64,000 bases of DNA, taken from contig NW_003314266.1 in assembly GCF_000143415.4 (NCBI RefSeq), positions 3,480,398 through 3,544,397 of the forward strand. Direction: 5' to 3'. This DNA comes from Selaginella moellendorffii. Taxonomy: Eukaryota; Streptophyta; Lycopodiopsida; Selaginellales; Selaginellaceae. The stretch's first letter is position 1; each line of letters begins with the position of its first letter. Shown one piece after another: positions 22,085-33,186 of this stretch. Made by a program: the position numbers and the translations under genes. The notes under the pieces are model-generated. The model did not search any database and was not told the DNA's origin. It saw only the letters and a program-made list of their open reading frames with translations.

Positions 22085-23050
22085 TTATTTCAGCTGGTCT
22101 GGAACCGGGGTGGTGTTTCCAGTCAGAACAAAAACAATGTTCGAAAATCTGTCACGCCTGTGCTTCCGTGGGAAAACATATGAAGTTTTAGTTTCCATGT
22201 CCACGACAAAAGGGCGAAGCTTTGGGCGGGCTTCTTTGGACCAGAAGCAATACAGGCTTCCCAGGTAGCGTTGATTATATTCCTCGCGCTTAGGTATGCC
22301 AACTTTTGCCACCAAGTTCCACTCACTCTTGTCCACTTGAAACTTCTTATGAATGAGTTTTCGAATTGATCGATCCCTCTCTTCCCAGACCCTGAACTCA
22401 TTGTTAGTAATCACCTCAAGCGTTTTTCTCCCCTTATAGTCGGAAACCCTGATATAACTTCTCGGCTCTTTTCTCTTTGTATGATATGGTGGATACCCGC
22501 AATATTCTACAGCTAGACCAAGATATGGATCAATTCTCCATTCACTCAAGGATGAATCATATAGAACAGAAATCTCGTTCAACCAGTCGCTATTGATAAC
22601 ATATATGGAGTACTTCTGGCGATCAACACTAAATAGTACTTTATTATGAGACCACAAGATCTCTTCATCCACCTTATCCGTCTTGAGAAATATCTTGTCA
22701 ATGGGAGGTATTTCTTTCCATTCCATGAGCACAGGATTGCCAACATAGCTCTTCGATCCACAGCGCAAAAGCACCAGCCCATGCTCAATAGCCAAAACTC
22801 TATAAGGATTCTCAAAGCCTGGAAATGGCTCATCTAAAAGGAAACCTGAGAGAGGACACCACGCCTTCAACACATCATTGACATATGTGATGATCCAAAC
22901 CCCTGGATCCATTACACCCCTGGAATTGAAGTCTGGGGATTGGATTATGTCTCTCCATGACTTACACACACTGTTTACTATGCTCCAATCGTCCAGACGC
23001 GAGAAGATCTCCCACCATATACTAGATGGTATCAAATCCATATAAGCCAC
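22085..23050 (-). CDS. F-box protein, intact
   Basis: A single-exon 321-residue protein. The F-box covers residues about 6-50 (LIPSSIWWEIFSRLDDWS ... VCKSWRDIIQSPDF). The rest has no kelch or leucine-rich repeat that I can see, but contains conserved blocks shared with the copies at 15471-16419 and 54875-55837: ITYVNDVLKAWCPLSGF, SYVGNPVLMEWKEIPPIDK, EVITNNEFRVWEERD, CFWSKEARPKLRPFVVD and YVFPRKHRRDRFSNIVFVL. The F-box would bind a SKP1-like protein and the C-terminal region a substrate of an SCF ubiquitin ligase; the substrate is unknown. The ATG at 23050 fits the family start. Members of this local family are about 60-80% alike by eye. Confidence 0.9.
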   Translation of the reverse strand: MAYMDLIPSSIWWEIFSRLDDWSIVNSVCKSWRDIIQSPDFNSRGVMDPGVWIITYVNDVLKAWCPLSGFLLDEPFPGFENPYRVLAIEHGLVLLRCGSKSYVGNPVLMEWKEIPPIDKIFLKTDKVDEEILWSHNKVLFSVDRQKYSIYVINSDWLNEISVLYDSSLSEWRIDPYLGLAVEYCGYPPYHTKRKEPRSYIRVSDYKGRKTLEVITNNEFRVWEERDRSIRKLIHKKFQVDKSEWNLVAKVGIPKREEYNQRYLGSLYCFWSKEARPKLRPFVVDMETKTSYVFPRKHRRDRFSNIVFVLTGNTTPVPDQLK

Positions 23051-23329
23051 ATCTGAACCATAGAAGTTTTATTTAGTCTACATGTAGAATATCCTTGGAT
23101 TTTGGCATATTCTTTCAAGAATACATATTTAAATTAATTTTATGTTTATAAATTATAAATCATGTTTAAACATTCTTAAATACAAAGCACATCCCAAATC
23201 TGGGGGATACACTTGGCTAACCCGCACACCAGCAGCAGAGAATATTGTGTCTCGAGATGGCGGGCAGAGCACTGTAGCGTATTTGGTAAAATCTAACCCG
23301 TTGGTTAGGTTATTGACTTTGAAAACCCA

Positions 23330-24330
23330 TCACGTGATAAGAGGAGCAGCCTTGTGGGGAATTGCATGGCACAGACTAAGCAATCCAAACCCCACAGATC
23401 CCTCAGGTTGGATGGTGGAACTGGTTGTGCACAAGCTCACCAGCCACAGTGAAACAATCAGCTTTCTAGGCCTGACTAAAATGTTACCGGCGGCTGGAAA
23501 ATAGGCATTTTTAACCATGTGATGGACAATTAATAGACTTATCCTGGTAACCAACTACAGGACGCTGGCTGTGGCGAGTATTTGCAAAGGTGTTTGCCTG
23601 TCTCATTGACAGAGAGCTATCCAATTGGCTGGAGACGACTGGGTTGCATGTGAATGGGCAAGCGGGCTTTACTCCTGTATTGACCAATTGATAATTCTCT
23701 GTTTAAGAGGTTACACTTCAAGTGAAACTGAGTGCTTTTCCTGGGATATGTCGATTTAGCTAAAGCCTTGGATCATGTTCCGTAGCATCTGTTGATCGGC
23801 AACTCCAGGTCCCCGCACCCTGGTTGCTAAGCTATATAAAACTGTCCCAAAACAAGCTCTCCATGCGTGCAGTCTTATGTATGAAAGACAGGGGCTAGTG
23901 GTCTGATGTTAAGGATTGGATGATGCGCTTTGGGCTGGATCTTGAGGAGATCATTCAAGATCCCATGGACAACTACACCTAGTGGATTGCCCAAGCTTTG
24001 TGTAAATGTTTGCACAATAGAATGCACATGGTGTGAATCCAATGGGACAGGATATATAGGTGTGATATATGCTAGCCGCATACAGGGGCAGGAATCAGGG
24101 TGGAAACTAGTCGTCATGTGAATACCTCTTGCCGAGAGGGATTTCTCTCTTGGCTATCTACCTGCGTAGAATGGAGGAGCTTCAGACGGCTCAAGCACAA
24201 GAGACTGTAGGGATGGTTTTATGTTTCGGTTTTCTAATTCATCAGCTTTAACCTCCTTAGGGCGCTCATCTCGATCTTGGTTGGGATCTGGAGCTGGATC
24301 AATGGCACTCTTGATTGTTACTGAATGGTA
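23330..24330 (+). mobile_element. LINE reverse transcriptase remnant
   Basis: Plus-strand frames at 23525-23680 read LVTNYRTLAVAS, then FAKVFACLIDRELSNWLE and GLHVNGQAGFTP, the classic LINE reverse transcriptase N-terminal block (NYR.I.V.S...K.F...I..RL..WLE...G....QAGF). Around 23750 VDLAKA.DHVP remnants follow. 23930-24000 matches the other LINE remnant near 14520. Stops and frame changes are frequent; no endonuclease was found. It is inactive. Confidence 0.75.
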
Positions 24331-24334
24331 AGGC

Positions 24335-24930
24335 TGTTCAATTTTTTAAAATCGTCCTCTACCCTGCTATGGCCAATCCCATGGGTGAGGCTGTGCCCCA
24401 CCACCATGTCTTGTGGATCCTCCTCCCATGTATTCTTTGTTTGTCTATGGTAGCTGGCGAGCTTTGTTCTTGAGGTGAGCTAGGTGGAAATTACATTAGA
24501 GGTCAAGAGTAGATTGATATAGATTTGTTTTTTTTATTTTGTGAGTGTGAAGATTATTTTATTTTTGGCTCTTTCACTAGTATAAATTAACCGGTTTTAA
24601 TTATTCACAGAGATATACTCTCATTGAGTGTGAAAGATAATTGAACAAGGTGAGTGTGATTTTAGCTGAATTATACTGTCACCAACTCATAACTTTTAAG
24701 CAAAAAAAGTGTTTTAAAAATAAAATAAATTTATCCCTAAAGTATATTATACTTCTAATATTACCTTAAGTAAGATGCACTATGGTTTTAAAAAAAAGTG
24801 AACTCCAAGTTTATTACAAAGAGTTGTTCTTTTACACTTCTTGTCTCTCCAGGTTGATGTCCCACAAATTAGCAACATAGAGATCAACTTAGTTCAAGAC
24901 TTGGGTTGCCCATATTGCAGGCAATATTGT
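24335..24930. other. AT-rich stretch, nothing recognised
   Basis: No coding sequence or repeat family was identified. Confidence 0.4.
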
Positions 24931-24990
24931 CAGCTGGCCTGGAACTAGGGTGGCGTTTCCAATTAGAATAAAAACAGTAATGAAAAGATG
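24931..24990 (-). pseudogene. F-box gene 3' terminal fragment
   Basis: About 60 bp (CAGCTGGCCTGGAACTAGGG ... GGCGTTTCCAATTAGAATAA) match the last codons of the F-box genes at 22088-22140 and 15476-15530, with a few changes. Nothing upstream of it matches, so it is an isolated tail. Confidence 0.7.
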
Positions 24991-25045
24991 TGTGTCTTTT
25001 GGGGATTATATGTTGTCCAGGGTTGTATTTGAATCAATCAATTAG

Positions 25046-25047
<2 letters not shown>

Positions 25048-25077
<30 letters not shown>
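25048..25077. repeat. (GA)15 microsatellite
   Basis: An uninterrupted run of about fifteen GA dinucleotides, followed by ATAT. Confidence 0.95.
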
Positions 25078-25079
<2 letters not shown>

Positions 25080-25192
25080 TCAAATGGAGAGTGGAGCAGA
25101 GGAGCCTCCCAACAATACCAAGAGACACTCACATACAAGGTAATGCTGTCTAGATAGTGGTGACTTGCCATGCTTGCTCATGTGTGTTGTTG

Positions 25193-25457
25193 TCAGAGGC
25201 GTCCACCTTTTGGCGCAGTACCTGGCAATCAAAGAGAAGAGCGAGTATGGAGGTTTGAGATGGAAGAGTGAATGGATACCTTCACCAAACCGGTTTTCAG
25301 TGGTAGGGAAGACGTGAACATGGATAGTTGGAAGAGAGGAAGCTACTCCTACCACAAATCCTTGGCAACATTCTTTGTGAAAGAATAGAGGTGATAGCAC
25401 ATTTGTCACCAGGATTGTGAGGATGATGGACATCTGAGCTAGGACACTTGGTGACAC
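25193..25457 (-). CDS. Possible small secreted peptide, two exons
   Basis: An ATG at 25457 opens a hydrophobic leader (MSPSVLAQMSIILTILVTNV) typical of a signal peptide. The frame can be read through, but a good 58-bp GT-AG intron (25279-25222; donor GAAG/GTATCC, acceptor GATTGCCAG) joins exon 1 (25457-25280) to a short exon 2 ending at 25193. The spliced product would be 68 residues ending NRFGEGTAPKGGRL. The unspliced frame would be 125 residues. The short length, leader and basic C-terminus are like a precursor of a signalling peptide, but it matches no family I know. It may also be a chance ORF. Confidence 0.35.
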
Positions 25458-25459
25458 AT

Positions 25460-26049
25460 TGAGAGTCAGAGAGTCACAATTTCACAGTGATGTATATGGC
25501 GATGATAATATTTAAACATGAGTTTTCTTCTTTTTCCTGTGCACTGCACGTTTTCACAGGTCAAGGCTTAGCTGATGGATATCTTATCTATATGTTGTCT
25601 CGCGGTGCCTAACTAGAAGCATGAGACCGATGGATGCAAAAATGCAAGTTGGATTATCACTTTAGTGTCAGTGGCCTCGTTGTTGTGCCGCTCACTGGCT
25701 CAGCTCTAGTTGAGAAGTCAAGATTTTTCTTCTTTGTTTTTCATTGTGCAGGCAGCCCTAACCTTCCCGGAATCCAATCACCGGGAACTGGTGTTGCCTT
25801 GTGAACGAGGTCTCGAGGAAAGAGGGGACTTCAAGGTCTTAGCGTTTTTCCTTGCAGAATTTGATCACTACTGGCATAATCCAAAAAACGAATCTTTTTA
25901 TAATTGTGTTCGAATCATCACATTGTAGAGCACATATATAAGTTAGTGTTGTAAGAATTCAGAAAATAATGAACTTTGTAGTGGAAGGCTGCTATGGAAA
26001 AGCTTTTCATAAGCCATGAGCTTCCAAGAGATCATGCCACCCAGTTGCT
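25460..26049. other. Intergenic stretch, repeat at its right end
   Basis: Only 25985-26035 is recognisable, as a copy of the repeat at 16808-16855. No gene seen. Confidence 0.4.
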
Positions 26050-26450
26050 TGTCTCTCCAAAACCTGAGATGGAGGACGTGACGTTGGCGAGGAGCTCTGA
26101 CTACGCCTGGCAAGGGAGCTCTATCACCGCCACCTTTGCCATCACTCGCGCCGCGCACCTCCGCCACTGGCGCCGCCAGCGTCGCCACCAGCGCGGCCTT
26201 GATCTGTGCCCTGGCGATCCTCTGGCTCCGGGCCCCGCCCGGCATCCTAGGCGTCGAGGCTGTTCTTGAGGATCAATCCGCGAGCCTGCGGCTCTCGGGC
26301 GGCTTGTCGTTGCTGGCGAGCTCTCCGCTGAGCGAGACGAGGAAGGCAGCCAAATTCTGGTCCTGGAACTGGCGGAGATTTTCCTCGGCGAGCTTGCGGA
26401 CGCTGCCATCGGTGGATTTACGCGTTGAGGTGGGTGACCTCCATGGCCAT
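26050..26450 (-). pseudogene. Importin-beta 1 N-terminal fragment (pseudogene)
   Basis: The minus strand begins MAMEVTHLNA at 26450, like plant importin-beta 1, the nuclear import receptor. Read with frame changes it continues TDGSVRKLAEENLRQFQDQN, LAAFLVSLSGELASNDKPPE, SRRLA, LILKNSLDA, AQIKAALVATLAAPVAEVR, VMAKVAVIELPCQ and LLANVTSSISGFGE, which matches the first HEAT repeats of that family in order. The pieces lie in three frames with a TAA after LNA, so several small deletions have destroyed it. No introns are visible inside the 400 bp, so either it is one former exon or a retrocopy. The full gene (about 870 residues) is not in the window. Confidence 0.8.
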
Positions 26451-27050
26451 GGTTGTGGCCTCCGGGCTTTTGAACAGCTTTTGGATTAGTCCATGGATGG
26501 ATTCTCTTCATTCACTGCCACCACAAGCTTGGGTTTTTTCTCCCCGCACTGACAAACGCTACATGTCCCATTAGCAGTGACAACCTGCATCCCATTTCTG
26601 TTGATGGTGTGTTACTTTCTCCTTTCAGTCTATAGATGGAAGCTAAAACCGATTGCATCCAGACGACTGTGTGAGCTTGAAATTTTGGTTTTCTTGAGGA
26701 TACAATCTTAAGCCAACAAAAGAGATGGTCTTACACTTAAGATGAGAGCATGGATTCGTTAGAGGGTCACCACAGTTATGCTTTTCAATGAGAGTCCCAG
26801 GCAGTTGTCATTCTCTTCAACTTAAAGCAATGGAGGAATCTCTCTAGAGAATATGAAATAGAAGTACAAATTCTATGATCCAGACCAAGCTTACCCAGGC
26901 GTCTCCACAATTACATTTCATGAGGTGTGCATCATTTCCCTTTTGCCACCTCACTTTCGCCTCTAATTATAAAAAGCATTTATGTTATTAAGTCCATAAC
27001 TGGACTTGCCAAAGCATTTAAGGACGTGATTCAAACCTTGAGCACTTACA
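26451..27050. other. Upstream flank of the aspartic protease gene
   Basis: Contains repeat words shared with 16.8-17.1 kb and 18.3 kb (ACGCTACATGTCCCA near 26560; AGCTTACCCAG near 26890). No gene found; promoter elements of the following gene cannot be fixed. Confidence 0.4.
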
Positions 27051-28040
27051 ATGGGTTCCAAAATCATCTTCCTTGTGTTTTTATATGTGATTGTTTCATG
27101 GGCTCAGATAGTCAGATTACCTTTGGACTCGACACAGTCTGGGCTTTGGGCAACCATCCCTGTCAATGGGGTTCCAATTTCATTTCTGGTGGACACAGGT
27201 TCAAGTGGAGCATTTGTTCTAGATGAACTAGATTTAGATGACATCCGGGAATCCTTTATTCAAGCTCCAGAGGTTGATGGTGTAGACTGTATTTATTGTA
27301 GAAACATAAGCTTTTCAAATGGCGTCTGGGTTAAAGGTCATGTCAAGAAAAGTAAATGGTTGGTTGATGGCAAATTGAGGCGAACCAGATTTTTGCTGGC
27401 AGATGAATGGATGACTAAAAGACCAGATGGATCTCGTGGAAACACAGTCAAAGCGTTGTTAGGCTTGAGCAGACGAATGGACTCGGTGGTTACTCAATGG
27501 AAATATACATCATTCAGTATTTTGTACACTGGTGTTTTTAGTGAACTAGTCTTTGGGGTTCCTGGACATCCTTACGATGCTAGTGTGGTTGGACTGGTTG
27601 AAAATCAAAACATCCTTACAACACGGGTGTATAGGATAAGTTATGGTTGGAAGTATGAAGAATATGCATTTGACATGCCATGGGACACGGGGAGTGAAGA
27701 TACTTGGTTTGAACCAAAAATTCTTAGAATAATTTCTGACATGATTAAAAGTAAGGTAAATGATATGTATTACAATCGAACACTTGACACTGGTTGTTCA
27801 CGTATGGGAAAGGCTTATATGGCAGACTTACCACCTATAGAGTTTGACCTTGGCAATCAAGTAACGTTAAGTATTCCAAAGTCGAAGTACATGTCAAAGT
27901 TTGTTGAGGGGGCTGGGCTTTGTTTAAACATTAAAGCTTCCAAGCCAGGTGAAAATATTATAGGTTTACCATTTCTGAAAAACCTAAGGGTTACATGTGA
28001 TTTTGCATCTCAAACTATGTCATACAAGCCAGAATATTAA
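27051..28040 (+). CDS. Pepsin-like (A1-type) aspartic protease, secreted, intact
   Basis: A single-exon 329-residue protein. A signal peptide covers about residues 1-19 (MGSKIIFLVFLYVIVSWAQ). The first catalytic motif is FLVDTGSSGAFVLDE (near residue 46) and the second WDTGSEDTWF (near 216), both with DTGS as in pepsin-fold enzymes. Between them KALLGLSRRMDSVVTQWKY and ELVFGVPGHP align with the G.LGLGR..S...Q and LVFG words of nepenthesin-like plant proteases; near the end NIIGLPFLKNLRVTCDFASQ matches the usual IIG.....N..V.YD segment. It is shorter than most plant A1 enzymes (about 430-500), has few cysteines and no propeptide that I can see. Probably acts in the apoplast or vacuole. A broken relative lies at 57006-57976. 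Confidence 0.8.
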   Translation: MGSKIIFLVFLYVIVSWAQIVRLPLDSTQSGLWATIPVNGVPISFLVDTGSSGAFVLDELDLDDIRESFIQAPEVDGVDCIYCRNISFSNGVWVKGHVKKSKWLVDGKLRRTRFLLADEWMTKRPDGSRGNTVKALLGLSRRMDSVVTQWKYTSFSILYTGVFSELVFGVPGHPYDASVVGLVENQNILTTRVYRISYGWKYEEYAFDMPWDTGSEDTWFEPKILRIISDMIKSKVNDMYYNRTLDTGCSRMGKAYMADLPPIEFDLGNQVTLSIPKSKYMSKFVEGAGLCLNIKASKPGENIIGLPFLKNLRVTCDFASQTMSYKPEY

Positions 28041-29295
28041 TAACAAAATTTCATTTCATTTTCTTCTTTAATGTTACACTTTACTAGCTATTGAATTGTT
28101 TCGGAGGTGAAGATTTGATGGCGTAAACTGTGCCATTGTGGCCAACCCACAACCAAATCAATAAGGGACGAAACCAACCTTGAAAATCTGTCCTACCTGG
28201 ACTGATGGAAATGGTCATCTTGATCTTTGTTACTAATTTCCACTTCTTGACATGCTTCTAAGGATCCTGTGGCTTATTCTGAAGCACAATAAGAACTGCA
28301 TGAGGCATGCAATTTCAGCGGCCTGAGGGAAAAAGATTACTGGGAATGAAGAGTCATGCTTTGAAGTAGAATAATACCTTCAAGTGAGAAGTTGAAAACA
28401 CACTGCCTCAGGACAAATAATTTCAATACAGCCTTCAGTTTCATCCCAAATAGCAGTATTAGAGTTTTCAAGTCTTATGATTACTCTCACCTTCAAACCA
28501 CAATGACGATGAACGGAAAGAGTTGATTCCTCATCAAAACCCTGAAGGTGTTTCACGTCAGTGCTAAGAGTTATAGTGATTGCTTACTGACTTTAGCATT
28601 ATCTGCAAGTAAGAAAACCGCTGTTGCAAAAGTAGCACAAAACACGACCTGGAAAGCTGGATGAACACTATGTTCACCAGCAAACATATGAAGGTTTGAC
28701 AGGCAGATAGGAAACGCTGCCATATCCAGTTGTAAAAAATATTAAATGAATCACTGCATCAGTACTGGTATTCACTGACTTTTATCGTCATTGGGATGTT
28801 AAGGTCTGCAAAAAACAAGAATTAGCTTGACGAATTTACTGAAGTTGCACTGGAAGAATAAGTTCTGATAGTGAGATTACTACCGTGTATGCAAACTAAG
28901 GACGGCTAATACCTCTACTTGTTACTGTCACAATGTACAAAAAAAGAAATTCCTTCTTGGATCGTCCAAAGTCCATGATGGCGATCCCAGTCTCCAAAGT
29001 TTACTCCATCAACAACACTCGTGCAACACTACCACTTGGATAGGTATGGACACCAAACGCTTCACCACAAATGTCGACGAATAGGAGAGGATCGTGTCAG
29101 AGGAAGGATGCGAAGGAGGAGAGGCAGGTGGATCAGTGAAGCCCAGAGGTGGAAAACCTGGAAGAGTTTAGTAAACAAATATCAGAAGCATTCATGCACA
29201 AAATGAAAGGTTAAGTGTAGTTAGGATATATCAACACTGAAGGAGTTGTCAATAGCTTTTTAAAATCCATGAATGTTCACTCACAATCCGGAGAT
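28041..29295. other. Intergenic stretch, possible fragments of a minus-strand gene
   Basis: On the minus strand 28540-28390 reads FDEESTLSVHRHCGLKVRV followed by IIRLENSNTAIWDETEG without a stop, faintly like an OB-fold of replication protein A. Splice-like signals surround it, but I cannot build a gene. The rest shows nothing. Confidence 0.25.
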
Positions 29296-29664
29296 CAGAT
29301 GAAAAATGATGTTGATGACTTTAACAACGCTCACAACGGTGTAATGCGATCAAAAAGATGATCCACAAAATGACCGAGATACTGCACCTTGCCCAGGAAA
29401 CGCTGCACATCATTCACACACTTTGGAGTAGGGAATTTTAGAATAGTCACAAGTTTATCAAAATCAACTTATAAACCCTCATGAGAAATACAATACCCAA
29501 AATAAATCGTGTCCTTAGTCCCAAACACGCACCTCGATTGCTTCAGCTTAAACTAATGTCCCGTAAATGATCCAACACTTTACAAACATCATGGACATGC
29601 TCCTCTCAAGTCCCCTCCGAGTGAATCAAGACATCAATCAATGAAGTCAGTAGTCACCTTTGGG
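29296..29664 (-). mobile_element. Older Ty3/gypsy element, reverse transcriptase 3' half
   Basis: The minus strand reads, with frame changes, DVLIHSEGT, EEHVHDV.KVLDHLRD and QRFLGKVQYLGHFVDHLFD then RITPL, which is the end of a gypsy reverse transcriptase. Its other half is at 40645-41150. The two are separated by the complete element 29670-40639, so this is the host of a nested insertion. Confidence 0.85.
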
Positions 29665-29669
29665 ATATT

Positions 29670-30041
29670 TGGAAACCTCCCCTAACACATGCACGCCCAG
29701 GAGCAGCTCCACTCAGGACTGAAAGCCAGGTTCAAACGGCTACTAGTTTATTTCTATTCTAGGCATATGCTGGAGGTTAGAACCACCAACAGAAGAGTGG
29801 TTTTGAAAGACCCCAGCGCGGCTAGGGTTCCCCATCTCCTTTCCCATTCCATTGTACTTCAAGACTCCTGAATCGCAACCCCCCTATTTGCATTATCTTT
29901 GACTTGAGTCTCTCTCCCCGCCGATCCACCACTTCTTTCACCCCTCTTCAGCTGGCGACCTCCGGAGATCAGATGCCAGCTCTCAGATCTAGTTCTAGCG
30001 GTAGCAGCATTCTCATCCGCCTCACATTTTCCCATTAAACA
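29670..30041 (+). repeat. 5' LTR of the complete gypsy element
   Basis: 372 bp beginning TGGAAACCTCCCC and ending CCCATTAAACA. It would carry promoter and transcript-end signals; I see no clear TATA box. It matches 40268-40639 except for about nine substitutions, most of them transitions. Confidence 0.95.
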
Positions 30042-30042
30042 T

Positions 30043-30060
30043 TTGGCGACCACGGTGGGA
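30043..30060 (+). other. Primer-binding-type site
   Basis: TTGGCGACCACGGTGGGA directly follows the 5' LTR, where a tRNA 3' end would prime minus-strand DNA synthesis. Many plant gypsy elements begin similarly with TGGCGAC or TGGCGCC. I cannot name the tRNA with confidence. Confidence 0.7.
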
Positions 30061-30177
30061 TGGATCGCTGAGAGAGATTAAGGAACAAGAACCTGGTAAC
30101 CATTTGCATTTTTTGAAATTTTCTTGTTTGCAGAGATTCAAGAACTTCAAGAACCACTCTTTCTCTCCACATCGAGT

Positions 30178-33100
30178 ATGCCACCACCAACATGGGTACC
30201 CGGAACATGCCTCGCTGCAGCGACCACTAGAGGAAGAAAACTACACCAGCAAATTTTCGAAGAAATTAAAGATCTTTCAACGAGACCTCCTAGCGCTCTA
30301 TCTGAATGAGGAGAAGAAGACCTTTGCAATCAACCCCAACATCAGCACCGAACTCTTCACCGGCCAGCACCAAGGAACCGACAGCAAGCCCGAGCATCTC
30401 CTCCGAGATTTTCTCCGACCAGCAATCTGAGAGCCCAACTCCGAATTTGAGCAGAAGAACACCGGCTGCAAGCCAGAGAACTCGCCGGCAGAGCCTCCGA
30501 ACTCTTCTCCGACAACAGCTCTGCTTTATTGACCAGACAGAAGAACAGCAAGAATTCCGGCAACAGATCTTCCCAACCAACGCTTCTTCCACACATCAGC
30601 CGCACGTTCTCCTACGACGAGCCTCCGACACTCTATCCCGGCATCGGCCAAGTCACCGAAGGAAAGCTCCCGAACGCACTGACAATCTTCCGACAAACTC
30701 TCCGACTGAGCACCCAAACCAGCACCGAGGACATCATCCGACGATGACACGACGCTAATCTCCACGCTGCCAAGACTCTGTTCGACCATGCCATCGAGTA
30801 CGCCGGCCTAGAGACCATTGACGACGAAATTGGGTCTGATCACCCCAACCAGTCCAACTATCCGAAACTCTTCGTCGAGCATCATCTCGGAACCGGCACC
30901 TGGAAGACCAGCCTGCACTCAGCACCTCGTCTCGACAAATCGATTGGAGACTCCACCGACAAGCCCAAGCCGAAGAAAGAAACGAAGAAGAAACTCCTAG
31001 AGTACGACTGCTACCCACTTCCGGATGAGTTTTCCTCTGAGCGCCCGAACACCAGCCCGGACGACATCCCAACAACTTCTTCGACCAACCTGCATGACAG
31101 CTCTCCAATCACTGCTACACCGAATCAGTCAACTCCCCGACGAGCTCCAAAAAATCATCTGGCAGAAGACTCGCGACCTTCTTCCGGCAACACACTTTGT
31201 TCAATTGACTGACGGCATCCTCCTACTAGCATCGAGTTTGTCTGACACATCGTTCGACACATCTTTCACCACATCTTTCATCTTTGCATAGTAACCATTA
31301 GAAGATTATACAATAACTACTGCTGAAGACTAGCTTCGAAGCTGCAGGCCTGAAGATATTTCCGGAGCCTTGAGATTATTGTCGACACTGATTCGACATT
31401 CAGCCAGATACCCGACAACATCACCGACAACCAAGTCGAGAGTTTGATGAAGACCTTCATCCCCGAGATACCAACATCCAAGATAGTTTTAGTGTACAAG
31501 AACCCACGGCCGAAGAGAGCCGCATGAACAAGCCGAGGAAAGCAGCCAGCAAACAACTAGAAGACACCGAAAGACTTCAACGATACCTCCAGCGAGAGTT
31601 GAAGAGACTAGAGAAAGAGAGAAAAGAAAAAGCCACCCAGTGGTCCCACTTTGTACAAGTTTCTGAAAGAGAAAGATACATTACTGATGAATTGTTTCCC
31701 AAAATTGCAGCCAGCGAAGACGCCGGAAGGATTTTAGAAGGCTACCAGAATTTTAGGACACCGCCTGCTTCTCCGACTGCAGCACCAGAGAACCCGCCAG
31801 AGACCCAGCCGGAAGTTCAGCACACTCCCCAGCACAGCTTCCACAACCCACTCTTCCAAGGACAGACCGACCCAAGAACTTATTTCTCCTGGACTGTACT
31901 GACAGCTTCACCAGTAGTCATTGGCACACTTTTTTTGACACCAGTATCAGCTTCTACCTCGACAACACCATTCACCTCCGCACCGGACTTCTACAACTTC
32001 CAGCAACAACCAGACTCCCCGAAGCTCAACTCAGTCGAATACGGCCTTCGACCGATATACATTGTCGACCCAGATGATCGACCAGCACATCACCAGAAAT
32101 ACGAGTTCGGCCAATCCTCCGAATACACACTTGACCAACTTTTCGACCAGGCGTTCAGCAGACCCCACCAACAACCAGAACCAGACATTGATCTTCAGCA
32201 ACCGGACTTACAGGTAATACTCCGACAATCCTCTCTGGAGACCTTACTGAAGCCTCCCGGAGAACCTCTGCTACCATCAACATCAACACTGCCACCACAG
32301 AACACTCCACCAACTGCTCCGTCAAACGTCCTGCCAAACGCTCCACCGAACACTCTGTCACACAGTCTACCAGACATTCCCCCAGACATCGTCACCATGA
32401 CAATGGTACTCCCCAACACGGTCATCGGCAAGCTTGTCACCTACCCACAATTCAAAGGAAAGAAGACCGAAGACCCAGAAAAGCACGTCATTCGCTTCAA
32501 GGAGGCTGCCCGAGTCAACGGCCAGCAAGACAACCTCGCATTCCTCTTCGGCTGCACCCTCAAAGGACGCGCCGGAGAATGGCTCCAGACGACCGACCCG
32601 AAACTCACCTTCGACGAGCTCACCAAAGCCTTCACCGACCACTTCAAGTCAGCACTCAGCCAGTCAGAGAAGCTTCAGAAGATACAGAACATCAAGATGC
32701 GTACTAGCGAAACTCTCGAAGAATACACCGAACGCTTCACCAAACACGCCAACCGCTGCAAGAGCTCTTCTACTGACATACTTTTATACCAGTGGTACAT
32801 GCAGGGACTAGCTTCACACTTGAAGAAAGCCGCCACCAAAATCGACACCAGTGATTACAAGACTCTTTCCAAAGACTTGAAAGAAGTTCAAATCCGCCGA
32901 CAAACTGCCCGAGTTGATGAACTGGAAGACTTCGACTCCGAGGAAGATGAGGACGACCTCCTCGACAGGCTCACCAGCAAGTCCAAGGACAAAGTCGGCA
33001 TCTGAAAGATCCAGAAGCTCCTCACCAAATTCACTGCATCCGGCGACAAATCCGACGTCCGAACCAGCGTCTGGTGCACAAAATGCAAGAATGAAGGACA

Positions 33101-33186
33101 CTCAGCCACCGACTGCAAACTCCAGCTCGTCAAGTGCCAAATCTGCGGGAGAGACAACCATGACGCCAAGACATGCAGATTCCGCA
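30178..33186 (+). pseudogene. gag of the complete gypsy element, with nonsense codons
   Basis: The likely start is the ATG at 30178 (MPPPTWVPGTCLAAATTRG). The N-terminal part runs in one frame to about 31230 with TGA codons (for example after PPSALSE and after TEDIIRR). From about 31500 the reading continues in another frame: a coiled, charged stretch (LQRYLQRELKRLEKERKEK), a Pro/Thr-rich linker, and the retrotransposon gag core at 32430-32900 (GRAGEWLQ, FDELTKAFTDHFKS, ETLEEYTERFTKHANRCKS). Then a TGA at 33003 and two zinc knuckles at about 33075-33185: CTKCKNEGHSATDC and CQICGRDNHDAKTC. Gag forms the virus-like particle and binds the RNA. It is longer than most plant gag proteins because of its N-terminal extension. 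Confidence 0.8.

Noticed and set aside
28390-28540. Possible replication protein A OB-fold on the minus strand
   Set aside because: The similarity is vague, the zinc motif is absent and exons cannot be joined; described only as an open question in the stretch entry.
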